A stretch of DNA of 64,000 nucleotides from Porcincola intestinalis (GCF_009696445.1 NZ_VULZ01000002.1:285528-349527); one strand, 5' to 3'; counted from the stretch's first letter, positions 18,669 to 28,065 are shown. Made by a program: numbers and translations. Notes: generated by a model from the letters alone, not told the origin.

Positions 18669-20192
18669 TTACCATAACTCATGCATGATATCTTTGTTTC
18701 TCTCATACAACTCCCGGTAAATCGTTTTCAGATGCATATAGGTTTCTTTATTCTCGTTTCTCGGAGAAACGATATAGTGGGTTGTTACCAGCTTCTTAAT
18801 ATCGTCCGGCGACCGAATACTCCCTACAGCAAGTCCTGCCAATAATGCATCCCCATATGAAGCTCCAATTGTGATCTTCGGTACCTGTTGCGTTATATTG
18901 CAAATATCACTGACAATTTGCAACCATAACTTACATTTTGTACCACCTCCAACTGCAGTCACAGTGTCTATACAAAAACCCGCTTTTCTAAGCAATTCCA
19001 GATTCTGATCAATTCCAAAGCCAACCCCTTCCAAAGCTGCATGTACAAGATGTCCCCGTGTATGACTGAGGTTTAACCCAAAAAACACGCCCTTAGCAAA
19101 CGGATCCATGATTGGCATCCGCTCACCTTGAAAATAAGGCAATACTATTAAACCGCTACTTCCCGGTGGAACACTCTCAGCTTCCTGAAACAACTCATGA
19201 TAAGCATCTATTCCTGCATTCCTTTCTTTGATCACCAGATCTTTCGCAAGCTGATTTTTGATCCACTTTGTTAATGAGCCAGTCGTTGCCATTCCTCCTG
19301 TGTAAGCATACCTGTTATCGATCGTGAATCCCGTTCCCCACAGTGATGAATCCGTTACTGACTTATCAGTAACATGCGAATAGAACGCAGTGGAGCCATA
19401 CATAAGCATCGTATCCCCCGGATTCACAACACCAACACTTACCGCCTCGGCTCCGGCATCCGTTGTCCCGCAGATCACTGGTGTTCCTTCACATAATCCG
19501 GTTTCTACCGATGCTTTCCGGGTAACCCTTCCTATTATCGAGTATGTACTATTTGCTACATGTGGTAGCATCTCTTTCGGACAGACATACTTGCACATGT
19601 CATCGTCCCAATCCTGTTTCTGAGGATCAAACATTGGTAATGCGCTGCTTGCCGAATACCGATCAACATAGAAATTTCCGGTTAATCTTGCGGTAAGGAA
19701 TCCTGAAGCAAATGTGACATGTTTTGCTTTTGCAAATAATTCCGGTTCATTTTCCTTAATCCAGAGAAGTTTGGGGCCGAAGTGTTCAATCGTACATTCA
19801 GTTCCGTATCGCTTTCTCCATGTATTGGCACCAATATCTTCATTTAATTTTTTCACTTGCTGCGTGCATCTTGTGTCAATCCCGTACAGAATCGCATTCC
19901 TGAGTGGTTTACATTGTTCATCAACAACCGTAACAGCTGCCATAATGGTGCTTATCCCAATACACGCGATCTCCTCTGCACTTCCATGGATCTGGTTAAG
20001 CAAGTCGAGACAAATACTCGTAAAATCTTCTAACCATTCTCCAATGGGGTCATGCTCCGCAAATCCGGGAGCCGGAGATATAATCTCATGCTCGCGGGAT
20101 GCAACTGAAAGTACATTTCCACAAAGGTCTGTTAATGTTCCCTTCGTCGCAGAAGTTCCAACATCCACGCCTAAAAGATACTTTTTTCGCAT
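18669..20192 (-). CDS. FGGY-family carbohydrate kinase
   Basis: A 507-residue sugar kinase with the two-domain actin-like fold. The N-terminus LLGVDVGTSATKGTL is the phosphate-1 motif, CGTTDAGAEA and YGSTAFY lie in the middle, and VTAVGGGTKCKLWLQIVSDI with GASYGDALLAG are the C-terminal nucleotide and FGGY signature regions. Members phosphorylate xylulose, ribulose, fuculose, gluconate, glycerol or autoinducer-2. Substrate cannot be fixed from sequence. The gene follows an Lsr-like transporter, so the LsrK parallel is notable; fuculose is an alternative because the fucose operon next door lacks a kinase. The start follows AAGGAG. Confidence 0.92.
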   Translation of the reverse strand: MRKKYLLGVDVGTSATKGTLTDLCGNVLSVASREHEIISPAPGFAEHDPIGEWLEDFTSICLDLLNQIHGSAEEIACIGISTIMAAVTVVDEQCKPLRNAILYGIDTRCTQQVKKLNEDIGANTWRKRYGTECTIEHFGPKLLWIKENEPELFAKAKHVTFASGFLTARLTGNFYVDRYSASSALPMFDPQKQDWDDDMCKYVCPKEMLPHVANSTYSIIGRVTRKASVETGLCEGTPVICGTTDAGAEAVSVGVVNPGDTMLMYGSTAFYSHVTDKSVTDSSLWGTGFTIDNRYAYTGGMATTGSLTKWIKNQLAKDLVIKERNAGIDAYHELFQEAESVPPGSSGLIVLPYFQGERMPIMDPFAKGVFFGLNLSHTRGHLVHAALEGVGFGIDQNLELLRKAGFCIDTVTAVGGGTKCKLWLQIVSDICNITQQVPKITIGASYGDALLAGLAVGSIRSPDDIKKLVTTHYIVSPRNENKETYMHLKTIYRELYERNKDIMHELW

Positions 20193-20221
20193 GTTTATCT
20201 CCTTCAGATAGTTTTTCTCGC

Positions 20222-21250
20222 TTAGCTCGCCGCGCTGCCTGTTGTTTGCACTGCTTTATGCTGGCCTTTTTTCTGGCGAATATAATCTGTCAGGAAATTC
20301 AATGCTAATACTGCAATTAACAGGAGCCCCCATGTAAACTCTTTAAAATAGCTGCTCAAATGCATCATATTGAAACCAGATGACAAGAATTGAAGGGAGA
20401 GCAGCGCAAGCACCATGCAAGTCACCTTTGCATGTCCTCCATTCGGATTTGTTGCCCCCAGTACAGCACAAAGAATAGCCTGCATAACATATGTCACCGC
20501 ATAATCAGCTTTTGCAGCATTGGTTCTCATGAGGATCATAATCCCGCATATTGAACTGACTACCCCGCTATATAAATATGCTTTTGTATAAACCTGGCTG
20601 GTATTCATCCCTGTGAAATGACTCGCTTTCGGATTCGATCCCACCATCTTCGCCTCAAATCCGAAACGGGTTCTGTGCAGTAAAAATGCGGTAAACATAA
20701 TCACAAGAATCAAAATCCACATACTATAAGGAATGGCGGCCAATGTTGTTGCCCCATATCTTGTAAACTGTTCTGGTGCGCCATTGACCGAATGCCCCTG
20801 CGTTAATATGATAGATATTCCCTCTATTATTTCCGACGTTGCCATTGTTGCCAGCATCGGTACGATCTTGATCTTTGAGACGACTAACCCGTTAATAGCA
20901 CCAAAGAAGCAGCCAACGCACAGTGCAACAATAATCCCCAAAATCACAAAACAAAATAGCTTTATTCCTGAGAAACCATTCGTTGTCGCATATTTCATGA
21001 TCTTTGCTGCCAGTATCGCGGACAAATTTCCAATAGAGACAACAGATAAGTCAATCCCGCCCGTAAGCATCACCATCATCATTGCCAGGGAGTATAATCC
21101 GAGCTCCGGGAGTTGGTAGCACATTGATGTCAGATTACTGGACTTAGCAAAATTTCCGTTTAATACAACCATGATCACAAATATCACAATTGTAATGGCA
21201 AGCATTTTCGCAACATCCGGGTCAAATGATCTCACAGCAGTCTTTTTCAT
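20222..21250 (-). CDS. Sugar ABC transporter permease, CUT2 (RbsC/LsrD-like), second copy
   Basis: A 342-residue membrane protein with about nine to ten hydrophobic segments and the CUT2 permease signature MLTGGIDLSVVSIGNLSA. The ATG at 21250 overlaps the stop of the preceding permease by four bases and follows AGGGGCGG. The open frame extends further upstream inside the other permease gene, but that part is not protein-like. Two different permeases in one CUT2 operon is the LsrC/LsrD and RhaP/RhaQ arrangement. Confidence 0.92.
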   Translation of the reverse strand: MKKTAVRSFDPDVAKMLAITIVIFVIMVVLNGNFAKSSNLTSMCYQLPELGLYSLAMMMVMLTGGIDLSVVSIGNLSAILAAKIMKYATTNGFSGIKLFCFVILGIIVALCVGCFFGAINGLVVSKIKIVPMLATMATSEIIEGISIILTQGHSVNGAPEQFTRYGATTLAAIPYSMWILILVIMFTAFLLHRTRFGFEAKMVGSNPKASHFTGMNTSQVYTKAYLYSGVVSSICGIMILMRTNAAKADYAVTYVMQAILCAVLGATNPNGGHAKVTCMVLALLSLQFLSSGFNMMHLSSYFKEFTWGLLLIAVLALNFLTDYIRQKKGQHKAVQTTGSAAS

Positions 21251-22263
21251 TGTACCGCCCCTTTCTTGCCCAATATCTTTGAAAACAGAGTACTTCCAAT
21301 TTGAGTTTGCGTAACGAGCCCGACAAATATAATCAATCCTGTTACAAACCCCTGGTAGTAGGACGGAACCCCGATCATAATCAGGTTGTTCGATATAAAC
21401 TGCAGCAATAAGACACCAATAAGTGTACCAGATACAGTGCCTTTCGCCCTTTGTGAAGCTCCGCGTCCCAATACAACCGCTGCTATTCCGTTCAGCTCCT
21501 GTCCCACCAGATCCGTTGGCATAGGCAAAGAACAACGTCCAAGACAGTTGTGTACCACACCACCGATTCCGCAAATAACACCTACTATGATAAATGCTAT
21601 CAAACGTGTCTGAGATACATTAATGCCCGCCCTCTTTGCCGCATCCGGGTCTCCACCAATTGCATAAAGTTTGCGTCCAAAAACCGTATGTTCCAGAATC
21701 AGATTCATCAGAACATACATGCCAATCATAATGATGACGGCCAATGGAAGTTGCGTTGCAACTCCACTTTTGTACGACGCTGATAACAAATATGTCGTTC
21801 CAAAGTCAACCGCAGACTTAGGGATATCATAGATGTAGGATGATCCGACGAATGCCAGAATAGCCCCTTTTAAAAAAGTTTGAGTTCCGAGGGTGGCGAT
21901 AAACGAAAGGATATGCAATTGATCAATTAAAAACCAGTTGAGAAGTTGCAGCACAATAGAAATTCCAACCGCTGCCAAAAATATAACCAGGAGAGGAAAT
22001 TTTGTAATACTTTTTTCGTGTAACGCAAAGAAAACAGCGTATGAAGAAAACGCTCCTATCATACAATAAGACATGTCCAGTTCGCCAATTACCATAACAA
22101 CCATAATCGCTAATGCGAAGATTGCCGGAACCGTACATGTTCTGGCCAGCGAATACAAGCTCGCGACTGAGAGGATGTCATGGTTCATTACGCCAAAGAC
22201 AAGAATTGTTATTACAAGCAAAGCAAATAACGCAAATTGGCTTGTCTTACAGAGTCTTTTCAT
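21247..22263 (-). CDS. Sugar ABC transporter permease, CUT2 (RbsC/LsrC-like), first copy
   Basis: A membrane protein of 338 residues from ATG 22263 (or 341 from GTG 22272; GGGAGG lies 12 and 3 bases away respectively, so the start is uncertain). The signature VIGELDMSYCMIGAFSSY replaces the common GGIDLS motif. It would form a heterodimer with the permease at 20222 and couple to the ATPase at 22285. Confidence 0.9.
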   Translation of the reverse strand: MKRLCKTSQFALFALLVITILVFGVMNHDILSVASLYSLARTCTVPAIFALAIMVVMVIGELDMSYCMIGAFSSYAVFFALHEKSITKFPLLVIFLAAVGISIVLQLLNWFLIDQLHILSFIATLGTQTFLKGAILAFVGSSYIYDIPKSAVDFGTTYLLSASYKSGVATQLPLAVIIMIGMYVLMNLILEHTVFGRKLYAIGGDPDAAKRAGINVSQTRLIAFIIVGVICGIGGVVHNCLGRCSLPMPTDLVGQELNGIAAVVLGRGASQRAKGTVSGTLIGVLLLQFISNNLIMIGVPSYYQGFVTGLIIFVGLVTQTQIGSTLFSKILGKKGAVQ

Positions 22264-22284
22264 ATGATTCACTTCCCTCCCTTC

Positions 22285-23790
22285 TCAGCTCTCTGCCCGT
22301 TCCGTCATCATCTCAAATTCATCAAGGGTTTGATCCTTAATAAATAATTCTTCTACGACACAGCCCTCTTTCATCACCAAAACACGATTACATGTTTGCA
22401 TCAATTCATAATTATCATTTGAGACAACTATGACCCCTATCCCCTTTTCTATTGCCAAGTCTTTGATGATATTGTGGATATCACTTTTCGCGCCAACATC
22501 AACTCCAACTGTCGGGCAATTAAGAATCAGAATATTCGGCTCTGAAGCCAGCCATTTCATTAGTACAATTTTCTGTTGATTTCCACCTGATAATGAATTT
22601 GCCGGATTCCCAGGAATCATTCCTGTTACTTCCATTAAATTCATACTTTCGTACTGTTTTTTCTTTAATCTTTTTACATTAACAATACCCGCTTTATTCG
22701 TATAATCTCTGATGATTCTTGCTATGATGTTGTCTGCAATTGACTGATCCAGATGCAGCCCTTCAGTCAATCGGTCTTCAGGCACATAAGCAATTTTGTA
22801 TCGAATCGCCTCTTCAACATTCCTAAAAATACCGACATTTTTCCCCGAAATTTCGATACTTCCCTTGGTCGGCGTAATGAGGCCAAACAATGCTTTAGCC
22901 AGTTCACTTCTGCCACACCCAAGCAAACCAGTTATCCCCAGGACCTCCCCTTTACGAAGCGTAAATTGAATATCCCTAAAAGCCTTCTTATAACACAAGC
23001 CATTTACTTTCATCGCTGGAATATCGTTTTTCGGAACATAGGTAAACTTGGAATTTGAATATCTTTTCCCAGTCATATAGTAGACGATCTCTTCATTTGT
23101 AATTTTTGCATCACCTACGTCTGATTGAAATACCCTTCTCCCATTTCGCATGATCGTATAGCTATCACATATTTGTGATACTTCATCAAGCTTATGACTC
23201 ACAAACAGCACTGAAACACCACTATCTTTCAATCTCCTTACAATTTCGAAAAGCCGCTGCACCTCTTTCGTTGTTAAAGCCGTTGTAGGTTCATCCATGA
23301 TAAGTAGTTTTGCTTTCTGCACAATCGCCCTACATATCGCCACCATTTGCTTCTGCGCTACGCTCAAACCTGCTACATACAAATTGGGGTCTATCTCAAA
23401 ACCAACCTGGTCAAGAATCTTCTTCGCACTTGCTTTTATGTCATTCCAGTCAACATGTATTTTTCTTTCCGCCACTGTCGAGTACATCATGATGTTTTCG
23501 GCAATCGTCATGTTAGGGAACAGCGAAAAGTCCTGATAGATTACTTGAATTCCCTCCGCAATTGCTTCAGCAGTCGTAATCTTTTCATATCTTTTGTTAT
23601 TGATAATCAATTCACCACTATCAAATGAATGAAACCCAGAAATAACTTTAATCAACGTAGATTTTCCACAACCATTTTCACCGATCAAGCAGCGAATTTC
23701 ACCCTCATTGATTGTGAAATTCATTCCGTTCAACGCTAGCGCACCATAGAATGATTTATATAAGTTCTGAACCTCAACAATAGCCTTCAA
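22285..23790 (-). CDS. Double ABC ATPase of a CUT2 sugar transporter (RbsA/LsrA-like), with degenerate second half
   Basis: A 501-residue protein with two ABC domains. The first has intact Walker A (GENGCGKST, about residue 38), a signature-like SVAQKQM, Walker B LLIMDEPT and the switch ISH-like VSHKLDE. The second has the usual RbsA-type GLLGCGRSEL in place of Walker A and a good LSGGNQQK, but its Walker B reads LILNCPTVGVDVGAK, so both the Asp and the catalytic Glu of LDEPT are replaced. Only the first site is expected to hydrolyse ATP. The start is a TTG at 23790 preceded by GGGTGGTG. Confidence 0.92.
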   Translation of the reverse strand: MKAIVEVQNLYKSFYGALALNGMNFTINEGEIRCLIGENGCGKSTLIKVISGFHSFDSGELIINNKRYEKITTAEAIAEGIQVIYQDFSLFPNMTIAENIMMYSTVAERKIHVDWNDIKASAKKILDQVGFEIDPNLYVAGLSVAQKQMVAICRAIVQKAKLLIMDEPTTALTTKEVQRLFEIVRRLKDSGVSVLFVSHKLDEVSQICDSYTIMRNGRRVFQSDVGDAKITNEEIVYYMTGKRYSNSKFTYVPKNDIPAMKVNGLCYKKAFRDIQFTLRKGEVLGITGLLGCGRSELAKALFGLITPTKGSIEISGKNVGIFRNVEEAIRYKIAYVPEDRLTEGLHLDQSIADNIIARIIRDYTNKAGIVNVKRLKKKQYESMNLMEVTGMIPGNPANSLSGGNQQKIVLMKWLASEPNILILNCPTVGVDVGAKSDIHNIIKDLAIEKGIGVIVVSNDNYELMQTCNRVLVMKEGCVVEELFIKDQTLDEFEMMTERAES

Positions 23791-23828
23791 TGTTTCACCA
23801 CCCTTTTAAGTCATTCGATCCTCTTTAA

Positions 23829-23872
23829 TTGAGCAGAAGAGCGGCGGCACTGGCCACTGCTCTTCTGCTCAA
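23829..23872 (-). promoter_or_regulatory. Intercistronic hairpin after the binding-protein gene
   Basis: TTGAGCAGAAGAGC and GCTCTTCTGCTCAA form a perfect 14-base stem around a GC-rich loop. No T-run follows on the minus strand, so message stabilisation or partial termination fits better than full termination. It would raise the amount of binding protein over ATPase. Confidence 0.75.
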
Positions 23873-23887
23873 GAATCAAATTCGGTA

Positions 23888-24874
23888 TCAGAAGTCATAA
23901 TCAGCCATGTTTTCTTTTGTTACATCGACCCAAGCTGAACCAAATACTGTGTTATCTTTCACTTTACAATTCTCATATCCCTTAACGCCAAGATTAATGC
24001 CATCTTTAATTTCCTTCCCATCAAGCACCATCGTTGCAAGATAACACATTGCCTCTCCGGCATCTGCCGGATCCCAGAATGTAAACTTTTCAATCGTTCC
24101 GTCATTCATATAGTCTTTCGCCTGAGAAACCAGACACGTCCCCGTCACTGCAATTTCTCCTGCTTTTCCTGCTTCTTCAACAGCCATCGCAATTCCTGGC
24201 GGATCGTTTGTATCACATCCTATGAATCCTGCGATATCCGGGTATGTAGCAATGACTTCCTTGGCTGTATTATATGCAGCTTCCTGGCTGGACCCCTCAA
24301 CCACATCACATACCTGATACATGTCCGGATATTTTTCCTTCTGCTGTTTGACTGCCCCTTCTGCCCACTGCTGATGAGACGTACTTGTAAGGCTTCCAAC
24401 AACAATTGCATATCCTCCTTTTTCGTCCATCTGTTCAGCAAGCAGATCCATCATATGAGCGCCATATTCCTGATTCACAAAAGCTTCCATATCATAGTCA
24501 ACATTCTTCATTCCTTCCGCTTCATGTGAAATAACAACAATGCCAGCATCCCGTGCCTTGGCAAGTGTCGTCTCACACGAAGAAGGATCAAATGGAATAA
24601 CCGTTATCGCATCTACATCAGAGGCAATTGCATCCTCTATGCTGGATATTTGAACGGCCGTATCCGCATCACCCGTGGGTCCCGACTGATAAACCGTGTT
24701 ACCTGTTTCGTCAGCAAATTTCTGATTGCCAGCTTCCATTCTGTCCCACCAAGAGATCCCAATACATTTCGGCGTATTCGCTATCGTATAAGTCCCCTTA
24801 GCAAAAACAGTTGGAGCAGAAAGCATCGTCAGTCCGGTAACAGTTGCGATTGTAATCGCTATTGCTCTTCTCAT
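23888..24874 (-). CDS. Periplasmic-binding-protein-like sugar receptor of CUT2 transporter (RbsB/LsrB-like)
   Basis: A 328-residue solute-binding protein of the LacI/RbsB fold (CIGISWWDRMEAGNQKFAD, ISSIEDAIASDVDAITVIPFDP, GFIGCDTNDPPGIAMAVEEAG). The signal peptide MRRAIAITIATVTG ends near VFAK and lacks a lipobox cysteine. It starts the operon, with GGAGG seven bases before its ATG. The overall look and the two-permease plus FGGY-kinase context recall LsrB or RhaS, but the ligand is unknown. Confidence 0.9.
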   Translation of the reverse strand: MRRAIAITIATVTGLTMLSAPTVFAKGTYTIANTPKCIGISWWDRMEAGNQKFADETGNTVYQSGPTGDADTAVQISSIEDAIASDVDAITVIPFDPSSCETTLAKARDAGIVVISHEAEGMKNVDYDMEAFVNQEYGAHMMDLLAEQMDEKGGYAIVVGSLTSTSHQQWAEGAVKQQKEKYPDMYQVCDVVEGSSQEAAYNTAKEVIATYPDIAGFIGCDTNDPPGIAMAVEEAGKAGEIAVTGTCLVSQAKDYMNDGTIEKFTFWDPADAGEAMCYLATMVLDGKEIKDGINLGVKGYENCKVKDNTVFGSAWVDVTKENMADYDF

Positions 24875-24900
24875 ACAGTGTCCTCCTTTTTGTTAATAAT

Positions 24901-24945
24901 TGAACACATAAGTTCATATAAGTAAGTCTTTTTGTGTTCGTTTAT
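24901..24945. promoter_or_regulatory. GAACA/TGTTC operator-like cluster in the binding-protein leader
   Basis: TGAAC and GTTCA form an inverted repeat at 24901-24916, and TGTTCG follows near 24935. The word ATAATTGAACA occurs here (24896-24906) and again at 25027-25037; further TGTTC words lie near 25098, 25137 and 25157. This cluster lies downstream of the operon promoter and upstream of the DeoR gene, so it is a candidate DeoR binding region. Confidence 0.4.
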
Positions 24946-24961
24946 TTGTTTTATTATGGAT

Positions 24962-24990
24962 ATGATAATTCTATGCGATTGCTTTGTCAA
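24962..24990 (-). promoter_or_regulatory. Promoter of the Lsr/Rbs-like operon
   Basis: On the minus strand TTGACA (24985-24990) and TATCAT (24962-24967) are separated by exactly 17 bases. The start point would be near 24955, about 80 bases before the binding-protein ATG. Confidence 0.65.
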
Positions 24991-25235
24991 TATACTTTTC
25001 TTTGATAATTGGAAATAAAATTTATTATAATTGAACAACTAACTTATATTTATTTTATATTCAAACTTTTTCAGAAATATTTTTAGTGGTTCATTGAGTG
25101 TTCTTTATAGCGATATTCATTTTGTATAGATGAATTGTTCTATATATATTATATGTTGTTCGTTTTTGTTGTTTTTATTGCTTTTATTGATACATGGTTA
25201 TAGAATGGAAGCAGAAAATTGCAAGGAGCAAAGAT

Positions 25236-26000
25236 ATGTTTCAAATCGAACGGCAAAAGCAAATATTGGACCTTGTTAACAGCGCTCACAAAGCTAATAC
25301 AGCCGAGTTATCCAGAAAGTTACAAGTCTCCCCTGTAACAATCCGACGTGATATCGAATCCCTTGCAAAACAAGGATTAGTCGTAAAAACACACGGAGGC
25401 GTCGTATCAATTACCCAAAGTCCGCTTCATGAGATTCCTTACTCAATAAAAGCAGATCAGAATCTGCAGGCCAAAAGGGCAATAGGCATGCGAGCTGCAT
25501 CAATCATTGAAGATGGGGACATCATTATTCTGGATTCAGGTTCTACAACACTTGAAATTGCCAAAAACATTACACAACAGCATATTACCGTTGTAACAGA
25601 TGACATTAAAATTGCAATGGAATTAGCAGGGAAGGCAAATATCACTACTATAATGTGCGGAGGGACATTGATTGACTCTGTCTATACTTTGAGTGGTCCA
25701 GCTGCAATTAGTTTTTTTAAAACATTGCATGTCAATAAAACCTTTCTCGGCTGCGATGCAGTCGATGTCGATTTCGGAATATCAGACCGCTCCTATGAAG
25801 AAGTGAATGTCAAAAGGGAAATGATCAGAGCAGCTGATCAAACCATAGCAGTTATAGATCATACAAAATTTAATAAGAAAGTTTTCTGCTATTTATGCAC
25901 TCCTTCTGTCATTGACATTTTAGTTACTGACCAGATTGATGACAAGTATCTTAAGTATTTCAAAGATAATGATGCGCGTATCATGTTGGCGGCAAATTAA
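25236..26000 (+). CDS. DeoR-family transcriptional regulator
   Basis: A 254-residue regulator. ATG 25236 is chosen because AAGGAG lies seven bases upstream and the DeoR winged helix-turn-helix begins directly (QIERQKQILDLVN, then LSRKLQVSPVTIRRDIESLAKQGLVVKTHGG). The C-terminal sensor domain has DGDIIILDSGSTTLEIA and ends with the typical VIDHTKFNKKVF and VTDQIDD. DeoR proteins usually repress sugar operons and are released by a phosphorylated sugar. It is divergent from the Lsr/Rbs-like operon and its likely target is the intergenic region 24875-25235. Confidence 0.93.
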   Translation: MFQIERQKQILDLVNSAHKANTAELSRKLQVSPVTIRRDIESLAKQGLVVKTHGGVVSITQSPLHEIPYSIKADQNLQAKRAIGMRAASIIEDGDIIILDSGSTTLEIAKNITQQHITVVTDDIKIAMELAGKANITTIMCGGTLIDSVYTLSGPAAISFFKTLHVNKTFLGCDAVDVDFGISDRSYEEVNVKREMIRAADQTIAVIDHTKFNKKVFCYLCTPSVIDILVTDQIDDKYLKYFKDNDARIMLAAN

Positions 26001-26040
26001 TAAATACGGCTGAGCTTCAGAATGAGCCAGCCGTATTTAT
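26000..26040. terminator. Bidirectional terminator between DeoR and aldo/keto reductase genes
   Basis: ATAAATACGGCTG and CAGCCGTATTTAT form a perfect 13-base inverted repeat, with A/T-rich flanks on both sides. It separates convergent genes. Confidence 0.85.
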
Positions 26041-26043
26041 TTC

Positions 26044-26925
26044 TTACCGAATCTGTTGTTGACCACTTGCAGAGTAGATCTCGAACCATTCATACTGTTC
26101 CAGCTTCACGTCAAGCGCTCTGATTGCAAGGTCAAGGCGTGTCGGATTTTTACTTCCTGAAAGTGGAATGGCACCTACCGGGTGATACATAATCCATGCA
26201 TATATGATGGTTGCCGGATCCTCATGATGTCTGTCCGCTATTTCAGCAATCTTACGGTAGGCTCTTTCACATAACTGATCATCTTTGTTAAAGATTCTTC
26301 CGCCTGCAAGCGGCGACCAGATCATAGGGTGAATCTTATGGAAGGTCAGATAATCGATCATCCCTGAGTTAAAATGTTCAAAGCAAACCGGGTTCCATTC
26401 AATCTGGTTTGTGACAAGCATCCCGTCCATTGCCTTATTCAGGCCATCAAATTTATATGGATCAAAATTCGATACACCCGCTTCACCCACAAGTCCTTCT
26501 GATTTCAGTTTTTTAAGAGCTTTTGCCGTATCCCATGGATCAAGAAGCGGGTCTTCTCTATGTATCAAGTACAGGTCAATATAATCCGTATTCAGTCTTT
26601 TTAAGCTCTCATGGCATGACTGAATAATACGATCACTGGTTGTATTGTAATATCCGAATCCATTATGATTAAAAATCCCCGTCTTGGTTACCAGTTCAAT
26701 CCTGCTTCTTATAGACGGATCCTTTGAAAAAGCATCTCCCATTAATTTCTCAACAGCCGTGTTCCCGTATATCTCAGCTGTATCAAACGTCGTAACGCCC
26801 CGATCAATGCAGCAATTCATAAAATAAGCCAGTTCATCTGCGTCCATGTTCCATCCATCCAGCCTCCAGAACCCCTGGACAACCGCAGACAAAGTAAGCC
26901 TGTCAGACATCTTTACTCTTTTCAT
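26044..26925 (-). CDS. Aldo/keto reductase
   Basis: A 293-residue NADPH-type oxidoreductase of the YdhF-like branch. The catalytic tetrad is complete: Asp48 and Tyr53 (FDTAEIYGN), Lys81 (LVTKTG) and His122 (LIHRED). The C-terminal cofactor-binding stretch IPLSGSKNPTRLDLAI is also present. It is the last gene of the operon that starts with the PfkB kinase at 32689 and lies 127 bases after the permease. It may reduce a sugar aldehyde or detoxify one made by the aldolase; the substrate is unknown. Confidence 0.9.
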   Translation of the reverse strand: MKRVKMSDRLTLSAVVQGFWRLDGWNMDADELAYFMNCCIDRGVTTFDTAEIYGNTAVEKLMGDAFSKDPSIRSRIELVTKTGIFNHNGFGYYNTTSDRIIQSCHESLKRLNTDYIDLYLIHREDPLLDPWDTAKALKKLKSEGLVGEAGVSNFDPYKFDGLNKAMDGMLVTNQIEWNPVCFEHFNSGMIDYLTFHKIHPMIWSPLAGGRIFNKDDQLCERAYRKIAEIADRHHEDPATIIYAWIMYHPVGAIPLSGSKNPTRLDLAIRALDVKLEQYEWFEIYSASGQQQIR

Positions 26926-27052
26926 CTTTTCCCATAATGCTGATTTTCAATTTTATCAGCATATTCCTTTCTTAAATGATGATGATCTATTGGTACTTTT
27001 GTGACCTTCAACTTATAACACACAAATACCTTTTCTGTTCTGGATATTGACT

Positions 27053-28060
27053 TTATTTCTTTGCATTCTTCCTCATATCAAGAGCCACTGAAGTACAGAT
27101 AATTACTCCCTTAATGACCAACTGCCAGTTCGAATTCAATCCAATGAAACTCAAGCCATAGCTGATAAAAGTAAATATCATAACACCAATTAAAGCGCCT
27201 GACACTTTTCCTATACCGCCGCTTAATGATACTCCACCAATGACACATGATGTGATGGCATCGAACTCGTATGCGTTTCCATAAGAACTATTTGCTCCAC
27301 CAGTTCTAGCCACCTCCAGAATTCCGGCAAACCCAACCAGAATACTTTCTATCACAAAACATGCAATCGTTATTTTGGTTACACTGATTCCTGAAACCTT
27401 TGCTGCCTCAGCATTCCCCCCAACAATATAAATGTTTCTGCCAAAGGTTGTTTTATTCAGCACAAACCACGTAAATAGCAGGATTGCAAAGGCAATCACA
27501 ACCATTATACTAATCTGACCCCCAATTTTAAAACGACTCAGCACAGTAAGGCTGTTTTTTATCCCTCCTATCGGCTGTGAATTATTAGGCTTTTTAGCGA
27601 AATACAGCTGATTGATCCCATAAACTGCAGATGCCATCCCATATGTTGCAATAAATGGTGCCATATGCAGCTTCGTAATCATCAATCCATTAATTAGACC
27701 TATACAAGCCACAAGTCCAAGCGTAATCAGTATTGGTACAATTATTGGCAAATTAGGCAGGTTAGGCCAAAAACGATTCGAATAGGTAACATCCTGTGCC
27801 AGAGAAGCGCATACGACCGCTGCAAGGCCTACCTGACGCCCACCTGCTAAATCTGTTCCACCAAGTAATAACGTAAACATTAATCCAATCGCACAAATCA
27901 ACTTAACGGCTGACTGTGTAAGGATATCCGTCACCACCCTCCACTGAAAGAATGCAGGATCAATTATTATTATGCCAATAATCATAGCAAAAAGTGCAAT
28001 AATCAGTGCATTGTCCAGCAGCACTTCATTCAGCTTTTTTTTACGATTAATCGAATTCAT
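27053..28060 (-). CDS. Sugar ABC transporter permease, CUT2 (MglC/RbsC-like)
   Basis: A 335-residue membrane protein with about ten hydrophobic segments and the motif LLGGTDLAGGRQVGLAA in place of GGIDLS. The MglC-like C-terminus VIGGVSLSGGIGKVSGALIGV is clear. ATG 28060 follows GAGGT and lies five bases after the ATPase stop. The longer open frame overlapping the ATPase gene is rejected. Confidence 0.93.
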   Translation of the reverse strand: MNSINRKKKLNEVLLDNALIIALFAMIIGIIIIDPAFFQWRVVTDILTQSAVKLICAIGLMFTLLLGGTDLAGGRQVGLAAVVCASLAQDVTYSNRFWPNLPNLPIIVPILITLGLVACIGLINGLMITKLHMAPFIATYGMASAVYGINQLYFAKKPNNSQPIGGIKNSLTVLSRFKIGGQISIMVVIAFAILLFTWFVLNKTTFGRNIYIVGGNAEAAKVSGISVTKITIACFVIESILVGFAGILEVARTGGANSSYGNAYEFDAITSCVIGGVSLSGGIGKVSGALIGVMIFTFISYGLSFIGLNSNWQLVIKGVIICTSVALDMRKNAKK

Positions 28061-28065
28061 GCGTG

